A stretch of DNA of 64,000 nt from Chloroflexota bacterium (GTDB lineage: Bacteria > Chloroflexota > Dormibacteria > Dormibacterales > Dormibacteraceae). Both the position numbers and the translations under genes were made by a program. Location: contig VBIW01000035.1 of assembly GCA_005880915.1 (NCBI GenBank), positions 124,001 to 188,000 of the forward strand. The letters run 5' to 3'. Under the pieces are notes generated by a model. It was not told where the DNA came from. It worked only from the letters and a program-made list of their open reading frames with translations, and did no database searches. Positions 24,559 to 34,678 of the stretch are shown in pieces. Every line of letters begins with the position of its first letter. The first letter of the stretch is position 1.

Positions 24559-25746
24559 TTAGGCCGCCCAGCGCATCCCAGGCGCGCGCGCCCGCCGCCG
24601 CACTTCGTGATCCGGTGGGATGAACTTGACGCCTTCTTCTATCTGGACCACCTGCCATCCGCCTTCGTGCACAAGGCGGTGGTGGTAGTAGCAGAGGGGG
24701 AGCAGCTTGGGCAGGTTGGTCGGCCCGCCGTGCGCCCAGAACTCGATGTGATGGGGCTGGGTCCAGTTGATCGGGCGGTCGCAGCCGGGAAAAGCGCAGC
24801 CGCGGTGCCGAGCCTTGAGTCCACGCCACTGCGCGCCCGAGACCGCCCGCGTCGCCCGCCCGACATCGACCACCACCGAGTCCGCCTTCAGGACACGACT
24901 CAGGGTTCCGTCGCAGGCCAGGCGCTGCACGGTCTTGCTCGAGACCACCATCCCCGGCTGCAGCTCCGCGGCGGCAGCGCCAACCTCGCCCTTCAAGCCT
25001 TCCAGCGTCGTGGTCACTGTGATGTGGGGCCGGACGCCTTGCCGCTTGGGCAGCGTGCCGGCTTCCAGGGCGTGGTAGGTGAGCTCGGTCAGCGCGTCGG
25101 CCCGGCGCTGCTTTGGCGTCCGAAGGTCATCGCCGCCCAGGCGCTTGGCCAGGGCGTCAACCGCCGACTTGAGCGCTGAGCCGCCTTCAGGGTCCATCAC
25201 CCCGCTGAGGTGGTACATGCCGTCCATCTCGCTGATCTGGAGGAAGCGCTCGGCGTAGTTCTCTTCCGTCTCCCGGTCGAAACCATCCGGGTCGACCACG
25301 TAGCGGGTGTGGTTGGAGAGCAGGTTCAGGTCTTTGATCGAGAACTCGCGGGCATAACCGATCCACTCCGCTTCGTCGAGGCGCTCGCCCTTCTCGCCCA
25401 GCTGGTGGCTGAGGTGGCAGATCACCGCGGCGGACTGGTAGCCGATCTCGCCTGAGCTCAGCTTCTCCGCCACCTCAGGCATGGCTTCTAGCTGCTTGCC
25501 GACGCAGAGCCGGTCCGAGGCCGAGCTCTGCGACATGGTGCAGGTGCTCATGACCCAGGAGACAGCGCTGCAGTGGCCCCTAACCAGGTGGTCGCCGCGC
25601 TCAGAGCGTCGCCGCACGACCCGGGAGAACATGCCTTCCAACCGGTCGATCTGGGAGCGGAGCTGCTTCGGATCTACCTCGAGCTGGTCTGCCTGATTGA
25701 CGAAATCCGAGACTGCAGACGTCAGCTTCTCGAGTTCGGAGGGCAT
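24559..25746 (-). CDS. DUF222 / HNH endonuclease (13E12-type)
   Basis: A 395-residue protein. The N-terminal 270 residues form the helical DUF222 domain, with GDHLVRGHCSAVSWV and YQSAAVICHLSHQL. The C-terminal part is an HNH nuclease with CAFPGCDRPINWTQPHHIEFWAHGG and LCYYHHRLVHEGGW: two Cys-containing zinc knuckles and His catalytic residues. Proteins of this type are multicopy in actinobacteria-like genomes and may belong to mobile or repair functions. A near-consensus promoter sits directly before the ATG (see 25753-25780), implying a leaderless mRNA. It ends 12 bp before the AraC gene. Confidence 0.87.
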   Translation of the reverse strand: MPSELEKLTSAVSDFVNQADQLEVDPKQLRSQIDRLEGMFSRVVRRRSERGDHLVRGHCSAVSWVMSTCTMSQSSASDRLCVGKQLEAMPEVAEKLSSGEIGYQSAAVICHLSHQLGEKGERLDEAEWIGYAREFSIKDLNLLSNHTRYVVDPDGFDRETEENYAERFLQISEMDGMYHLSGVMDPEGGSALKSAVDALAKRLGGDDLRTPKQRRADALTELTYHALEAGTLPKRQGVRPHITVTTTLEGLKGEVGAAAAELQPGMVVSSKTVQRLACDGTLSRVLKADSVVVDVGRATRAVSGAQWRGLKARHRGCAFPGCDRPINWTQPHHIEFWAHGGPTNLPKLLPLCYYHHRLVHEGGWQVVQIEEGVKFIPPDHEVRRRARAPGMRWAA

Positions 25747-25752
25747 GCAAGA

Positions 25753-25780
25753 ATTATACCAAACATAGGTTCGCCATCAA
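25753..25780 (-). promoter_or_regulatory. Promoter for a leaderless message of the DUF222/HNH gene
   Basis: On the minus strand TTGATG (25780-25775), a 16-bp spacer and TATAAT (25758-25753). The -10 ends six bases before the ATG at 25746, so transcription should begin at or next to the start codon. Confidence 0.7.
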
Positions 25781-25877
25781 GCGAAATTAACAGGCAAATC
25801 TATTCAACCCCGCCCGACTTTCGGCCACTCAGACCACCCCACCACACCCTCTTCACAGCTTTCGTCGCCTCCAGGCC

Positions 25878-25934
25878 TTGACAACCACCCAATCCTTTGG
25901 TTGAATAACCAAGCAAATTTGAATGATCGTTCAA
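25878..25934 (+). promoter_or_regulatory. tetR promoter with overlapping palindromic operators
   Basis: TTGACA (25878-25883), a 17-bp spacer and TTGAAT (25901-25906). A palindrome TTGGTTGAATAACCAA (25897-25912) covers the -10. A second, TTGAATGATCGTTCAA (25919-25934), lies just upstream of the ATG at 25946. The arrangement suits autorepression by the TetR product. Confidence 0.6.
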
Positions 25935-25945
25935 CCAAGGAGCGC

Positions 25946-26521
25946 ATGAGCACCGACAACCGCGAGAAGATCCTCCAGGCCGCTTTCACCGTTCTCAGCC
26001 GCATGGGTTACCAGAACACCTCGATCAAGGACATCGCGGAGGAGGCCGGCGTGGCGCAAGGCCTCATTCACTACTACTTCAAGTCCAAGCAGCAGCTGGT
26101 CCTGGCGGTCCTGGGCGAGGTGTGCCGCGTCATGAAGCTGTACGCGGTCCAGGGTGAGGCTGGCGCGCGGAACGCCTATGACACGTTCAAGACCCTGCTC
26201 AAGGACAACCGGGATACGCACGCGCTGTACCTCCAGCTCATCGCCGTCGGCCTGCACGACAAAGAGGTCGGTGCGGGAGTCCTGAATTTCCTCAGCGAGG
26301 ACCGCGCCCACATCGAGGAGCTCGCGAGGCAGGTCCTCGCCGAACGCGAGGTCGACCCGGCGCCCGCCAGAGGCATTGCCGGGGTGATCGAGGCCGCGGT
26401 GCTCGGGATCATGATCCAGAACCTCGTCGACCCTACTTTCAACGCCGACGAGGCAGTCGATGCACTCACCGCGATGTCTTTGTCCGCTGTATTCAACTCT
26501 GTGCCGGCAGCGCAGGGCTAG
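25946..26521 (+). CDS. TetR-family transcriptional regulator
   Basis: About 191 residues from ATG 25946, chosen because AAGGAG lies just upstream and the family N-terminus starts here; the frame is open from 25901. The HTH is NTSIKDIAEEAGVAQGLIHYYFKSKQQLV. The C-terminal domain is helical and ligand-binding. It lies 11 bp before an MMPL-family exporter gene, so it probably represses the pump and itself and responds to an exported compound. Confidence 0.88.
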   Translation: MSTDNREKILQAAFTVLSRMGYQNTSIKDIAEEAGVAQGLIHYYFKSKQQLVLAVLGEVCRVMKLYAVQGEAGARNAYDTFKTLLKDNRDTHALYLQLIAVGLHDKEVGAGVLNFLSEDRAHIEELARQVLAEREVDPAPARGIAGVIEAAVLGIMIQNLVDPTFNADEAVDALTAMSLSAVFNSVPAAQG

Positions 26522-26532
26522 GGAGAGGAATC

Positions 26533-28854
26533 GTGTTTGAACGGTGGGGCCGATTCGTCTACAGGAACCGCTGGGCCACGCTCGTCGGCTCAGGCGTGGT
26601 CCTTGCCATCTCCGTCGTCGGGCTGCTCATGGGCGGCACGCTCACGAGCGGCGGCCCGCTGACCAGCAACCTCGAATCCGCGCGCGCGGGCAACCTCGTC
26701 ACCTCCGAGCTCGGCGCGGTCAAGTTCACCTCGAGCTTCGACCTCATCTTCAGGAGCGACACCCTCTCAGTCGGCGAAGCCGCGTACCAGTCAGCGCTCA
26801 CAGACGCGATCGCTCCGCTGCAGGGCGACGACCGCATCCTGACCCTGACCACCCCTTACAACGTGACCAGCCCGCGCGCCGTGCACGCCCTCACCTCGAA
26901 GGACGGCCACGAAGCGCTGGTCGTCGTCGAGCTGAAGTCCTCGGGTCACCAGTCCTGGAAGGACTACGCCGATCTGAAAGGAAAGATCCACACGAGCACG
27001 CTGACGATCACCGGCACCGGATTCGTGCCCATCAACCAGGCCTTCAACACGACGCTCGAGACCGACCTGCAGCGCGCCGAGTACGTCTCGCTGCCGATCA
27101 CGCTGCTCCTGCTCGTGATCATCTTCGCGGGCATCGTGGCGGCCGGGCTGCCGCTCGGGGTCGGCATGCTGACCATCGTCGGCGGCGTCGGCGGTACCTT
27201 CTATCTCAACCACTTCACCGACGTCTCGCAGTACGCCCTCAACATCGTCACGCTGATCGGTCTCGGTGTCTCGATCGACTACTCGCTGTTCATCGTCAAC
27301 CGCTTCCGCGACGAGCTGGCCAGGGGCGCGAGCCGCGAGGACGCGATAGCGACCACCATCGCGACCGCAGGCCGCGCCATCACCTTCTCGGGTTTGACGG
27401 TCGCGGTCGGCCTGTCGGCGATGCTCTTCTTCCAGGGCACCTTCATGGCTTCGATGGGCGCAGCCGGCGCGATCGTGGTCGCCGTCGCCGTCCTCTACGG
27501 CCTCACGTTCCTGCCCGCGCTGCTCGCGGTCCTCGGGCCAAACGTGAACCGATGGCGTATCCCGTCTTTCGGCCGCTCGACCAGCACCGGCGGTGGCTTC
27601 TGGCACAGGCTTGCGAGCTGGGTCATGAAGCGCCCGATCGTCGTCCTCGTGCCCACCGTCAGCTTCCTTGTGATCGCGGCCACGCCCTTCTTCAGCCTGC
27701 GCCTGGCCAACGGCAACGTCGACATGCTCCCGACCCACATCGAGGCCCGCACCGGCTACGACCGGCTGGTCGCCGACTTCCCCGGCCAGGGACAGACCAC
27801 CTTCAACATCGTGGTCGACTACCCGTCCGGATCACCGCTCACCGCCAACCGGATCGCCGACCAGTACACGCTCGACAGGCGCATCGCCGCGATCCCGAAC
27901 GTCCTGCACACGACCTCGATCTACGACCTGGACCCGAACCTCGGCCTTTACGACTACGAGCAGATGTACACCGGCGACCCGAGCAAGATCCCCGCCGCGG
28001 TGCAGCCCCTCATGGCCAGCACGGTGGGCAAGCACATCGTCCTGATCCAGGCGACGAGCGCCGCCGGGCCAAGCACCGACACGGCCCGCAACATCGTGAA
28101 GGCGATCCGCGCCGACCAGGGCGTGACTGACGGTCAGGTGCTCGTCGGCGGCGAGACCGCGGTCGACCTCGATGTCATCCAGTTCATCTACGGCCAGGTG
28201 CCATGGGCCGTCGGCACCGTGGTGCTCCTGACCTATGTGCTGCTATTCCTGCTCACCGGATCAGTGGTGCTGCCGCTGAAGGCCATCATCCTCAACTTCC
28301 TCTCCATCGGCGCCTCGTTTGGCGCGCTCGTCTTCATCTTTCAGCAGGGCCACTTCTCCAGCCTGCTCGGCTTCACGCCGCAGTCGCTCGACCCGAGCAT
28401 CCCCGTGATCCTCTTCTCGATCGTGTTCGGGCTCTCGATGGACTACGAGGTCCTGCTCGTGAGCCGGATGCACGAGGAGTACGTGCGCCTGGGCGACAAC
28501 ACCGCCGCCGTGGCGAGCGGCCTCGAGAAGACAGGCAGGCTGATCACCGGCGCGGCCGCCGTCATGTTCGCGGTGTTCATGGCCTTCGGTCTCGCTGAGG
28601 TCGTGATCATCAAGGCGATCGGCATAGGGCTCGCCATCGCGGTCGCGATCGACGCGACCATCGTGCGGTCGCTCGTCGTGCCGGCCGTGATGAGGCTGCT
28701 GGGCGACGTCAACTGGTGGGCGCCCCGCCCGCTGCGCCGCCTCTATGACTGGATCGGCATCGGCGACCTGGGCGTCGAGCGAGAGCCGCAGGACCAGCCG
28801 GTCGCGGTGGAGGTGGCGGACCGAGCCGAAGAGGTAGCTGTCGGAGCCCGGTAG
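26533..28854 (+). CDS. MMPL-family RND transporter
   Basis: A 773-residue inner-membrane protein with two MMPL modules. Each has one helix, an extracytoplasmic loop of about 130 residues and five clustered helices. Family motifs in the helical bundles are GLGVSIDYSLFIVNRFRDEL near residue 250 and FGLSMDYEVLLVSRMHEEY near residue 635, which carry the Asp/Tyr proton-relay pairs. MMPL proteins export lipids or hydrophobic drugs. GTG start at 26533 after GGGAGAGG. The C-terminal 40 residues are cytoplasmic and acidic. It is co-transcribed with the TetR gene. Confidence 0.9.
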   Translation: MFERWGRFVYRNRWATLVGSGVVLAISVVGLLMGGTLTSGGPLTSNLESARAGNLVTSELGAVKFTSSFDLIFRSDTLSVGEAAYQSALTDAIAPLQGDDRILTLTTPYNVTSPRAVHALTSKDGHEALVVVELKSSGHQSWKDYADLKGKIHTSTLTITGTGFVPINQAFNTTLETDLQRAEYVSLPITLLLLVIIFAGIVAAGLPLGVGMLTIVGGVGGTFYLNHFTDVSQYALNIVTLIGLGVSIDYSLFIVNRFRDELARGASREDAIATTIATAGRAITFSGLTVAVGLSAMLFFQGTFMASMGAAGAIVVAVAVLYGLTFLPALLAVLGPNVNRWRIPSFGRSTSTGGGFWHRLASWVMKRPIVVLVPTVSFLVIAATPFFSLRLANGNVDMLPTHIEARTGYDRLVADFPGQGQTTFNIVVDYPSGSPLTANRIADQYTLDRRIAAIPNVLHTTSIYDLDPNLGLYDYEQMYTGDPSKIPAAVQPLMASTVGKHIVLIQATSAAGPSTDTARNIVKAIRADQGVTDGQVLVGGETAVDLDVIQFIYGQVPWAVGTVVLLTYVLLFLLTGSVVLPLKAIILNFLSIGASFGALVFIFQQGHFSSLLGFTPQSLDPSIPVILFSIVFGLSMDYEVLLVSRMHEEYVRLGDNTAAVASGLEKTGRLITGAAAVMFAVFMAFGLAEVVIIKAIGIGLAIAVAIDATIVRSLVVPAVMRLLGDVNWWAPRPLRRLYDWIGIGDLGVEREPQDQPVAVEVADRAEEVAVGAR

Positions 28855-28881
28855 TCCGCCCTTGGTGGGCGCTTCTCTTAT

Positions 28882-29154
28882 GTGCTGACCCGCGGGTCAA
28901 TAGGTCGGTTGGTGTGGTACGGGATGGCCTTGATCTGGCTCGTCGCACTGGGCGTCGTTTTCCTCCGCCACATTCCATTCGGGCTCGTGTTCGGACCGCT
29001 CTTCTTGCTCTATGGCGCCTCGGGCCTTGTCTTTAGAGACGACAAGGATGCAGACCGAGTGCCGTTGTCGGAGTGGCTGGCGCCTTTGCTCGCCATCGGG
29101 TTCCTCGTGGTCGGAACGGTTTTGACGGCGGCGTCTTTAGCGCTCCTCAGCTAA
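28882..29154 (+). CDS. Small three-TM membrane protein
   Basis: A 90-residue protein with hydrophobic helices near residues 10-29, 31-48 and 65-88, separated by a short charged loop (RDDKDADRVPLSEW). GTG at 28882 or the later ATG at 28924 could be the start. It lies between the MMPL and dnaG genes on the same strand. No family recognised. Confidence 0.5.
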   Translation: MLTRGSIGRLVWYGMALIWLVALGVVFLRHIPFGLVFGPLFLLYGASGLVFRDDKDADRVPLSEWLAPLLAIGFLVVGTVLTAASLALLS

Positions 29155-29194
29155 TCCGCCGCCGATAGAGTCCGAGCCGCCTCACAATAGGCAC

Positions 29195-30952
29195 GTGCCC
29201 ACCCTGTCGTCCGACGACGCCTTCGCGGATGTCAAGGCCAAGGTCGACCTGGTCAAGGTCGTCCAGGAATACGTGCGCCTCACAAAGCGGAACAAGGACT
29301 TCTGGGGCCTGTGCCCGTTCCACCAGGAGGACAGCCCGAGCTTCCACGTGAACCCCCAGCGCCAGTCCTGGTACTGCTTCGGCTGCGAGCGCAAGGGCGA
29401 CGTCTTCACCTTCATCGAGCTCATCGAGAAGACCGACAAGCGGGGCGCCCTGCAGATGCTGGCGGAGCGGGCCGGCGTGGAGCTGAAGAAGCTCAGCCCC
29501 GAGCAGCGGGACCGGGCCGACCTCCGCAAGCGGATCCTCGACCTGATGAAGCTGTCGGCCCAGTACTACGAGTACGTGCTGTGGAAGCTGCCGGCGGGCG
29601 AGCCCGGCCGCCGCGTGCTCGAGTCGCGCCATGTCGGCGAGGAAACAGCGCGGCGCTTCCAGCTCGGCTACGCCCCGGCGGGCCGCGGCTTCGCCGAGTA
29701 CCTGCGGGCCAAGAAGCGCTCGCTGGCCGACGCCCAGGACGCGGGATTGATGCGCCGGGACGGCACAGACTTCTTCGCCGAGCGGCTGGTGATCCCCATC
29801 CGCGACGAGCGCGGGCAGGTCCTCGCCTTCACCGCCAGGACGGTCCGGGCGGACGAGCAGCGCAAGTACATCAACTCGCCCGACTCACCCACATACATAA
29901 AAGGACGAGTGATCTTCGGCCTGGACCTGGCCCGCGACGAGATCGCCAAGCGCGGCCACGCCGTCCTGATGGAAGGCCAGTTCGACGTCATCACCGCGCA
30001 CCAGTTCGGGCTGGCCAACGCGGTGGCCAGCTCGGGCACCGCCCTGACCGACGACCAGGTGCGCCTCCTGAAGCGCTTCACCGACGAGCTCCTCCTGGTC
30101 TTCGACGCCGACCGGGCAGGCCGCGACGCGGCGCGCAAGGCCGCCGCCCTTGCCGCACATCACGGCATGCGCACACGCGTGGCCACTATTCCCGGCGCCA
30201 AAGACCCGGACGAGTTTCTGCGCGCCGGCGGGCTCGAAGCGCTTCAGCTGTGGCAGGCGGTCGTGGACAAGGCGCCGTCGGGTTTCGAAGCGGGGGTGGT
30301 CGAGCTCGCCGCCGGCCTCAATCCCAGCAACCCCAACCAGGTCGAGGCGGTGGGAGGCCGGCTGCGCGAGTGGATCCGGCAATTTCCGACGAGCCTGCAC
30401 GAGGCCTACGCCGAGGTTGCGGAACGGCAGACCGGCATCTCGCGCCACCTCCTCCTGCGCGACCCTGAGCCGGCGCCGCCGGCGCCTGCCAGGACCAACG
30501 GTTCGGGTTCCCGGACGCCGACGCAGAAGATGACGCCAAGTCGATATCTCGTACAGTTGCTAGCCGTACGGCCCGCCGCCTTCGAACGGGTGTCCGATCG
30601 GTTGACGCCCGAGGAGCTGGATTCAGGCGATCGCGGCGTTTTCGTCCGTATGCTGGGAAGTTACGAGCGCGGAGGACCGGCCGGGCTCGAGGCCGATTTG
30701 GCCGGGTATCCCCCCGACGAACAGGATCTGATCAGACGTGCGTGGGCGGCTCCGCCGCCGAATGTTGATGACGAGGTGGCCATTGAGCTTGCAGAACGAA
30801 TCCGGCTGGAGCACATGAAGGGTATGCACAGTGGGATAATCCGCCAGCTATCCGAGGCCGAAAGGGGCAAGGACTCGGAGAGGGTGGCGCAACTCGAAGC
30901 TGAAGCCAGAGAGATCTACCGCGCCATCAGCGACATGGAAAGGAGAAGCTAG
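29195..30952 (+). CDS. dnaG: DNA primase
   Basis: A 585-residue primase that makes RNA primers at the replication fork. The N-terminal zinc-binding domain has Cys40, His43, Cys61 and Cys64 ([23 protein letters not shown]). The catalytic core and Toprim domain follow, with [27 protein letters not shown] and [14 protein letters not shown] for metal binding. The C-terminal 180 residues are a divergent helicase-interaction domain. GTG start at 29195. Fifteen bases separate its stop from the sigma factor frame, the classic dnaG-rpoD macromolecular-synthesis arrangement. Confidence 0.95.
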   Translation: MPTLSSDDAFADVKAKVDLVKVVQEYVRLTKRNKDFWGLCPFHQEDSPSFHVNPQRQSWYCFGCERKGDVFTFIELIEKTDKRGALQMLAERAGVELKKLSPEQRDRADLRKRILDLMKLSAQYYEYVLWKLPAGEPGRRVLESRHVGEETARRFQLGYAPAGRGFAEYLRAKKRSLADAQDAGLMRRDGTDFFAERLVIPIRDERGQVLAFTARTVRADEQRKYINSPDSPTYIKGRVIFGLDLARDEIAKRGHAVLMEGQFDVITAHQFGLANAVASSGTALTDDQVRLLKRFTDELLLVFDADRAGRDAARKAAALAAHHGMRTRVATIPGAKDPDEFLRAGGLEALQLWQAVVDKAPSGFEAGVVELAAGLNPSNPNQVEAVGGRLREWIRQFPTSLHEAYAEVAERQTGISRHLLLRDPEPAPPAPARTNGSGSRTPTQKMTPSRYLVQLLAVRPAAFERVSDRLTPEELDSGDRGVFVRMLGSYERGGPAGLEADLAGYPPDEQDLIRRAWAAPPPNVDDEVAIELAERIRLEHMKGMHSGIIRQLSEAERGKDSERVAQLEAEAREIYRAISDMERRS

Positions 30953-30966
30953 TCATCGCGCGTGTA

Positions 30967-32412
<1,446 letters not shown>

Positions 32413-32431
32413 GGGGCGCTCGATACACGCG

Positions 32432-32495
32432 TTTGGCGCCAAAAACGCCTATCGCGGCTCGGAATAGACCTTTTTGGCGCCAAAAACGCCTATCG
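32432..32495. repeat. Two direct 23-bp repeats with a GGCGCC palindrome
   Basis: TTTGGCGCCAAAAACGCCTATCG occurs at 32432-32454 and 32473-32495, 41 bp apart, each centred on a palindrome (TTTTGGCGCCAAAA in the second). It lies just after the sigma factor stop. It could be a protein-binding pair or a transcript-end structure. Confidence 0.75.
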
Positions 32496-32514
32496 GCCTT
32501 GTCGCCTGAGAGTT

Positions 32515-32589
32515 ATTTCGCTCCGTTGTATCCAATGGTCCCCATCTAGCTCTGAAAGTCGGCTGCGTTGGATACAGCGAGGCGGAATC
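32515..32589. repeat. 75-bp MITE-like inverted-repeat element, copy 2
   Basis: The ends are ATTTCGCTCCGTTGTATCCA and TGGATACAGCGAGGCGGAAT, related to the element at 15020-15094 and of equal length. It ends 30 bp before the kinase gene at 32620, so it lies in that gene's promoter region. Confidence 0.65.
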
Positions 32590-32619
32590 CCGCGCCCGTT
32601 TCGCCTGACAATTAGCGCC

Positions 32620-33276
32620 GTGCCGGTCATCACGATCGGGCGGCAGTTTGGGGCGGGCGGGGCGACCGTCGGCCACATGCTGGCCACCGAGCTGAAGGCC
32701 GACTTCCTCGACTCGAGGATCATCGACGAGGTCGCGCGCCGGCTCCAGCTCCCGAAGGAAGAGGTCGAGGCCGAGGACGAGCAGCCCGGCTCGCTTCTCG
32801 CCCGGCTGCTGGTCGCGCTCGGCAGCGCCAGCAGCGAGCCGCTCATCCCGCCCGAGGCCCCGGCCTGGACGCCGCCCAACACGGTGCCGACCTTCGACAC
32901 GAGGAAGGCCGTCCTGCAGATCACCCAACACGTGATCGAGGAGGCCGCGCGCGTGGGCAACGTCGTGATCGTCGGCCGCGGCGGGGCCTACATCCTCAGC
33001 AGCTTCCCCGGCGCGCTCCACGTGTTTCTTCGCGCGTCCGAGTCGGTGCGGGCAAAGGTGATCATGGCCCGCTTCAACGTCAAATCCGAGGAAGAGGCCA
33101 GGCGGCGGATCAAGCAGACCGACGAGAACTGGACGTCCTACATCAAGCAGGTCTACGGACACGACCGCAACCACCCGGCGCACTACGACCTGGTGCTCGA
33201 CACCGGGCGGCTGGGCTACGACGCGACGGTCGACGCCGTCCTCGCGTCGCTCAAGCGACGAAAGCCACTAACCTAG
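32620..33276 (+). CDS. Cytidylate kinase-like protein
   Basis: A 218-residue protein of the cytidylate-kinase-like family (AAA_33-type P-loop). GRQFGAGGATVGHMLA is the nucleotide-binding loop near residues 7-22. FLDSRIIDEVARRL, VIVGRGGAYIL and KQTDENWTSYIKQVYG follow, with VLDTGRLGYDATVDAVLASL at the end. Such proteins lack the CMP-binding insert of true Cmk, so the substrate is unproven. GTG start at 32620, with GACAAT seven bases upstream as a possible -10. Confidence 0.85.
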   Translation: MPVITIGRQFGAGGATVGHMLATELKADFLDSRIIDEVARRLQLPKEEVEAEDEQPGSLLARLLVALGSASSEPLIPPEAPAWTPPNTVPTFDTRKAVLQITQHVIEEAARVGNVVIVGRGGAYILSSFPGALHVFLRASESVRAKVIMARFNVKSEEEARRRIKQTDENWTSYIKQVYGHDRNHPAHYDLVLDTGRLGYDATVDAVLASLKRRKPLT

Positions 33277-33284
33277 TCACCCCG

Positions 33285-33572
33285 ATGGTCCACTCCCTTG
33301 GCTCACGCACGTCCGGCGTCGACGGCTCCAGCGAGGGTGGCCGGATCAACACCATCAACCTGCCTGGCGCGCTAGTCCTCTACGGCGTCGCGCTTCTCCA
33401 GACGCTGCAGCCCAAAAACCCCAAAAGCAGGCTGGGCGTGGCGCCAGTGCTGGTCGACGGCGTCTGGTGCCTGGAGCTCAGCTACCAGGGCGACGAGCCG
33501 CAGGGAGTGCCGGAGCGGTGGCACGGCCACCGCGTCGTGCTCAAGAAGATCGAACCGCCGCCCAGTGCCTGA
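33285..33572 (+). CDS. Hypothetical protein
   Basis: A 95-residue soluble protein starting 8 bp after the kinase stop and overlapping the next start. Residues about 28-60 contain LVLYGVALLQTLQ and VAPVLVDGVWCLELSYQGD, a plausible mixed alpha/beta fold. No family recognised. The compact spacing suggests an operon with the kinase-like gene. Confidence 0.5.
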   Translation: MVHSLGSRTSGVDGSSEGGRINTINLPGALVLYGVALLQTLQPKNPKSRLGVAPVLVDGVWCLELSYQGDEPQGVPERWHGHRVVLKKIEPPPSA

Positions 33573-33777
33573 GCTTTTCAGCCCCCAACACAAGGTCCGC
33601 GAGGTGGTCGACCGGCTGGGCGAGCGGGGCCGGGAAGCCCTGCGGAAGCACGGTTACGACCTCGGCGAGGGCTTCGTCGACGTCCTTTCCCAGTACCAGA
33701 CGCTCGAGCACGCGGCTCGGACGGAGCGGCTCCGGGACCTGGACGGCCTGCTGCGAGAGCTGAACGCCGCCGCCTGA
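33565..33777 (+). CDS. Hypothetical small helical protein
   Basis: A 70-residue, highly charged helical protein (VREVVDRLGERGREALRKHG, then RTERLRDLDGLLRELNAAA). Its GTG start overlaps the preceding gene by 8 bp. No family recognised. Confidence 0.5.
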   Translation: MPELFSPQHKVREVVDRLGERGREALRKHGYDLGEGFVDVLSQYQTLEHAARTERLRDLDGLLRELNAAA

Positions 33778-33904
33778 CATCGTGCCAACCGCACGAATAG
33801 GGGCGGCTTTTTACAGTTAATTTAGCGTTCCAATCTGAATGCCGCGGATGTACCATGCAACGAATTCCTTTTCTGGATCGTTATACAGGTCGAGGTTCAC
33901 GTCA

Positions 33905-34165
33905 GTGCAAAGGTCGAAGCTGGAGTCAGACAAGGGCAAATGCCTCTGTGGCCGGCGCCTGAAAGACGCCGCCATCTACACCTACCGCTCACGCACAGAC
34001 CGCTTTCTGTTCCACCGGTGCGAGTGCGGGACCGAGTGGACCGAGCACCTGACCGACATCGACCCCATGGACCCCGTCACCTCGGACGAGGTGCTCGAGG
34101 TCCACAAACAGCTGGCCAAATTCGAAGGTTCGATCGCGGAGCTGCTACAGCCTCACTCTCTCTAG
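33905..34165 (+). CDS. Small Cys-rich, probably zinc-binding protein
   Basis: About 86 residues from GTG 33905; the frame is open to an ATG at 33839 but the first 22 codons are less protein-like. Two CxC pairs (KCLCGRR and RCECGTEW) about 30 residues apart could bind one zinc ion, as in a zinc ribbon. The C-terminal third is helical. No family recognised. The 128 bp before it holds no other gene. Confidence 0.5.
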   Translation: MQRSKLESDKGKCLCGRRLKDAAIYTYRSRTDRFLFHRCECGTEWTEHLTDIDPMDPVTSDEVLEVHKQLAKFEGSIAELLQPHSL

Positions 34166-34167
34166 CG

Positions 34168-34602
34168 TCAGTAGCAGTATGTGATCCAGGGTCCGGCGTT
34201 CGATAGAGCCTTCATCGAGTATTTGACTCCAGCGGGTATGAACGCCCAGTCGCCGGTGGAAAGCTCCTTTCCGTCGATGCTCACCTTCCCCGACATGACA
34301 ATCCGAACCTGATCCACGTTGTGGCCATGGCGGGGTAGCTCGGCGCCGGTCTCGCACTGCTGGATGAAGAAAAACGACGTCCCGTTCTTCATATAGAGCG
34401 GTAGCTGCCAGGTGTTCCAGCCCTTTGGCATGCCCTTGCGCTCGATGAGGGCATTGCTCCAACCCCGATCCCGCGAGGTGGTGACCTTCGTGCGCGGGAA
34501 CTTCAGCTTCTTGCCTCTCAGGTGCTCGTCGACCTCGTCCCGGCCGACTTTTCTACGGTTGCCCAGGAACCGATCGTCGGGGTCAAATTTCGGCTGTGCC
34601 AT
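34168..34602 (-). CDS. Cupin-domain protein
   Basis: A 144-residue soluble protein with a strong GGGAGGGG ribosome site. The cupin motif 1 region is PRHGHNVDQVRIVMSGKVSIDGKE, with two His and a Gln/Glu-like position for metal. Motif 2 is DWAFIPAGVKYS, without a second clear His. An N-terminal 60-residue extension precedes it. Probably a small-molecule metalloenzyme or binding protein; substrate unknown. It is convergent with 33905-34165. Confidence 0.75.
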   Translation of the reverse strand: MAQPKFDPDDRFLGNRRKVGRDEVDEHLRGKKLKFPRTKVTTSRDRGWSNALIERKGMPKGWNTWQLPLYMKNGTSFFFIQQCETGAELPRHGHNVDQVRIVMSGKVSIDGKELSTGDWAFIPAGVKYSMKALSNAGPWITYCY

Positions 34603-34678
34603 CGAGTACCCCTCCCACTGAACACGAACCGGCTGCAGACTGCGGCCCGCTCAGACCTTACTCAAGACGGTCGGCTTG

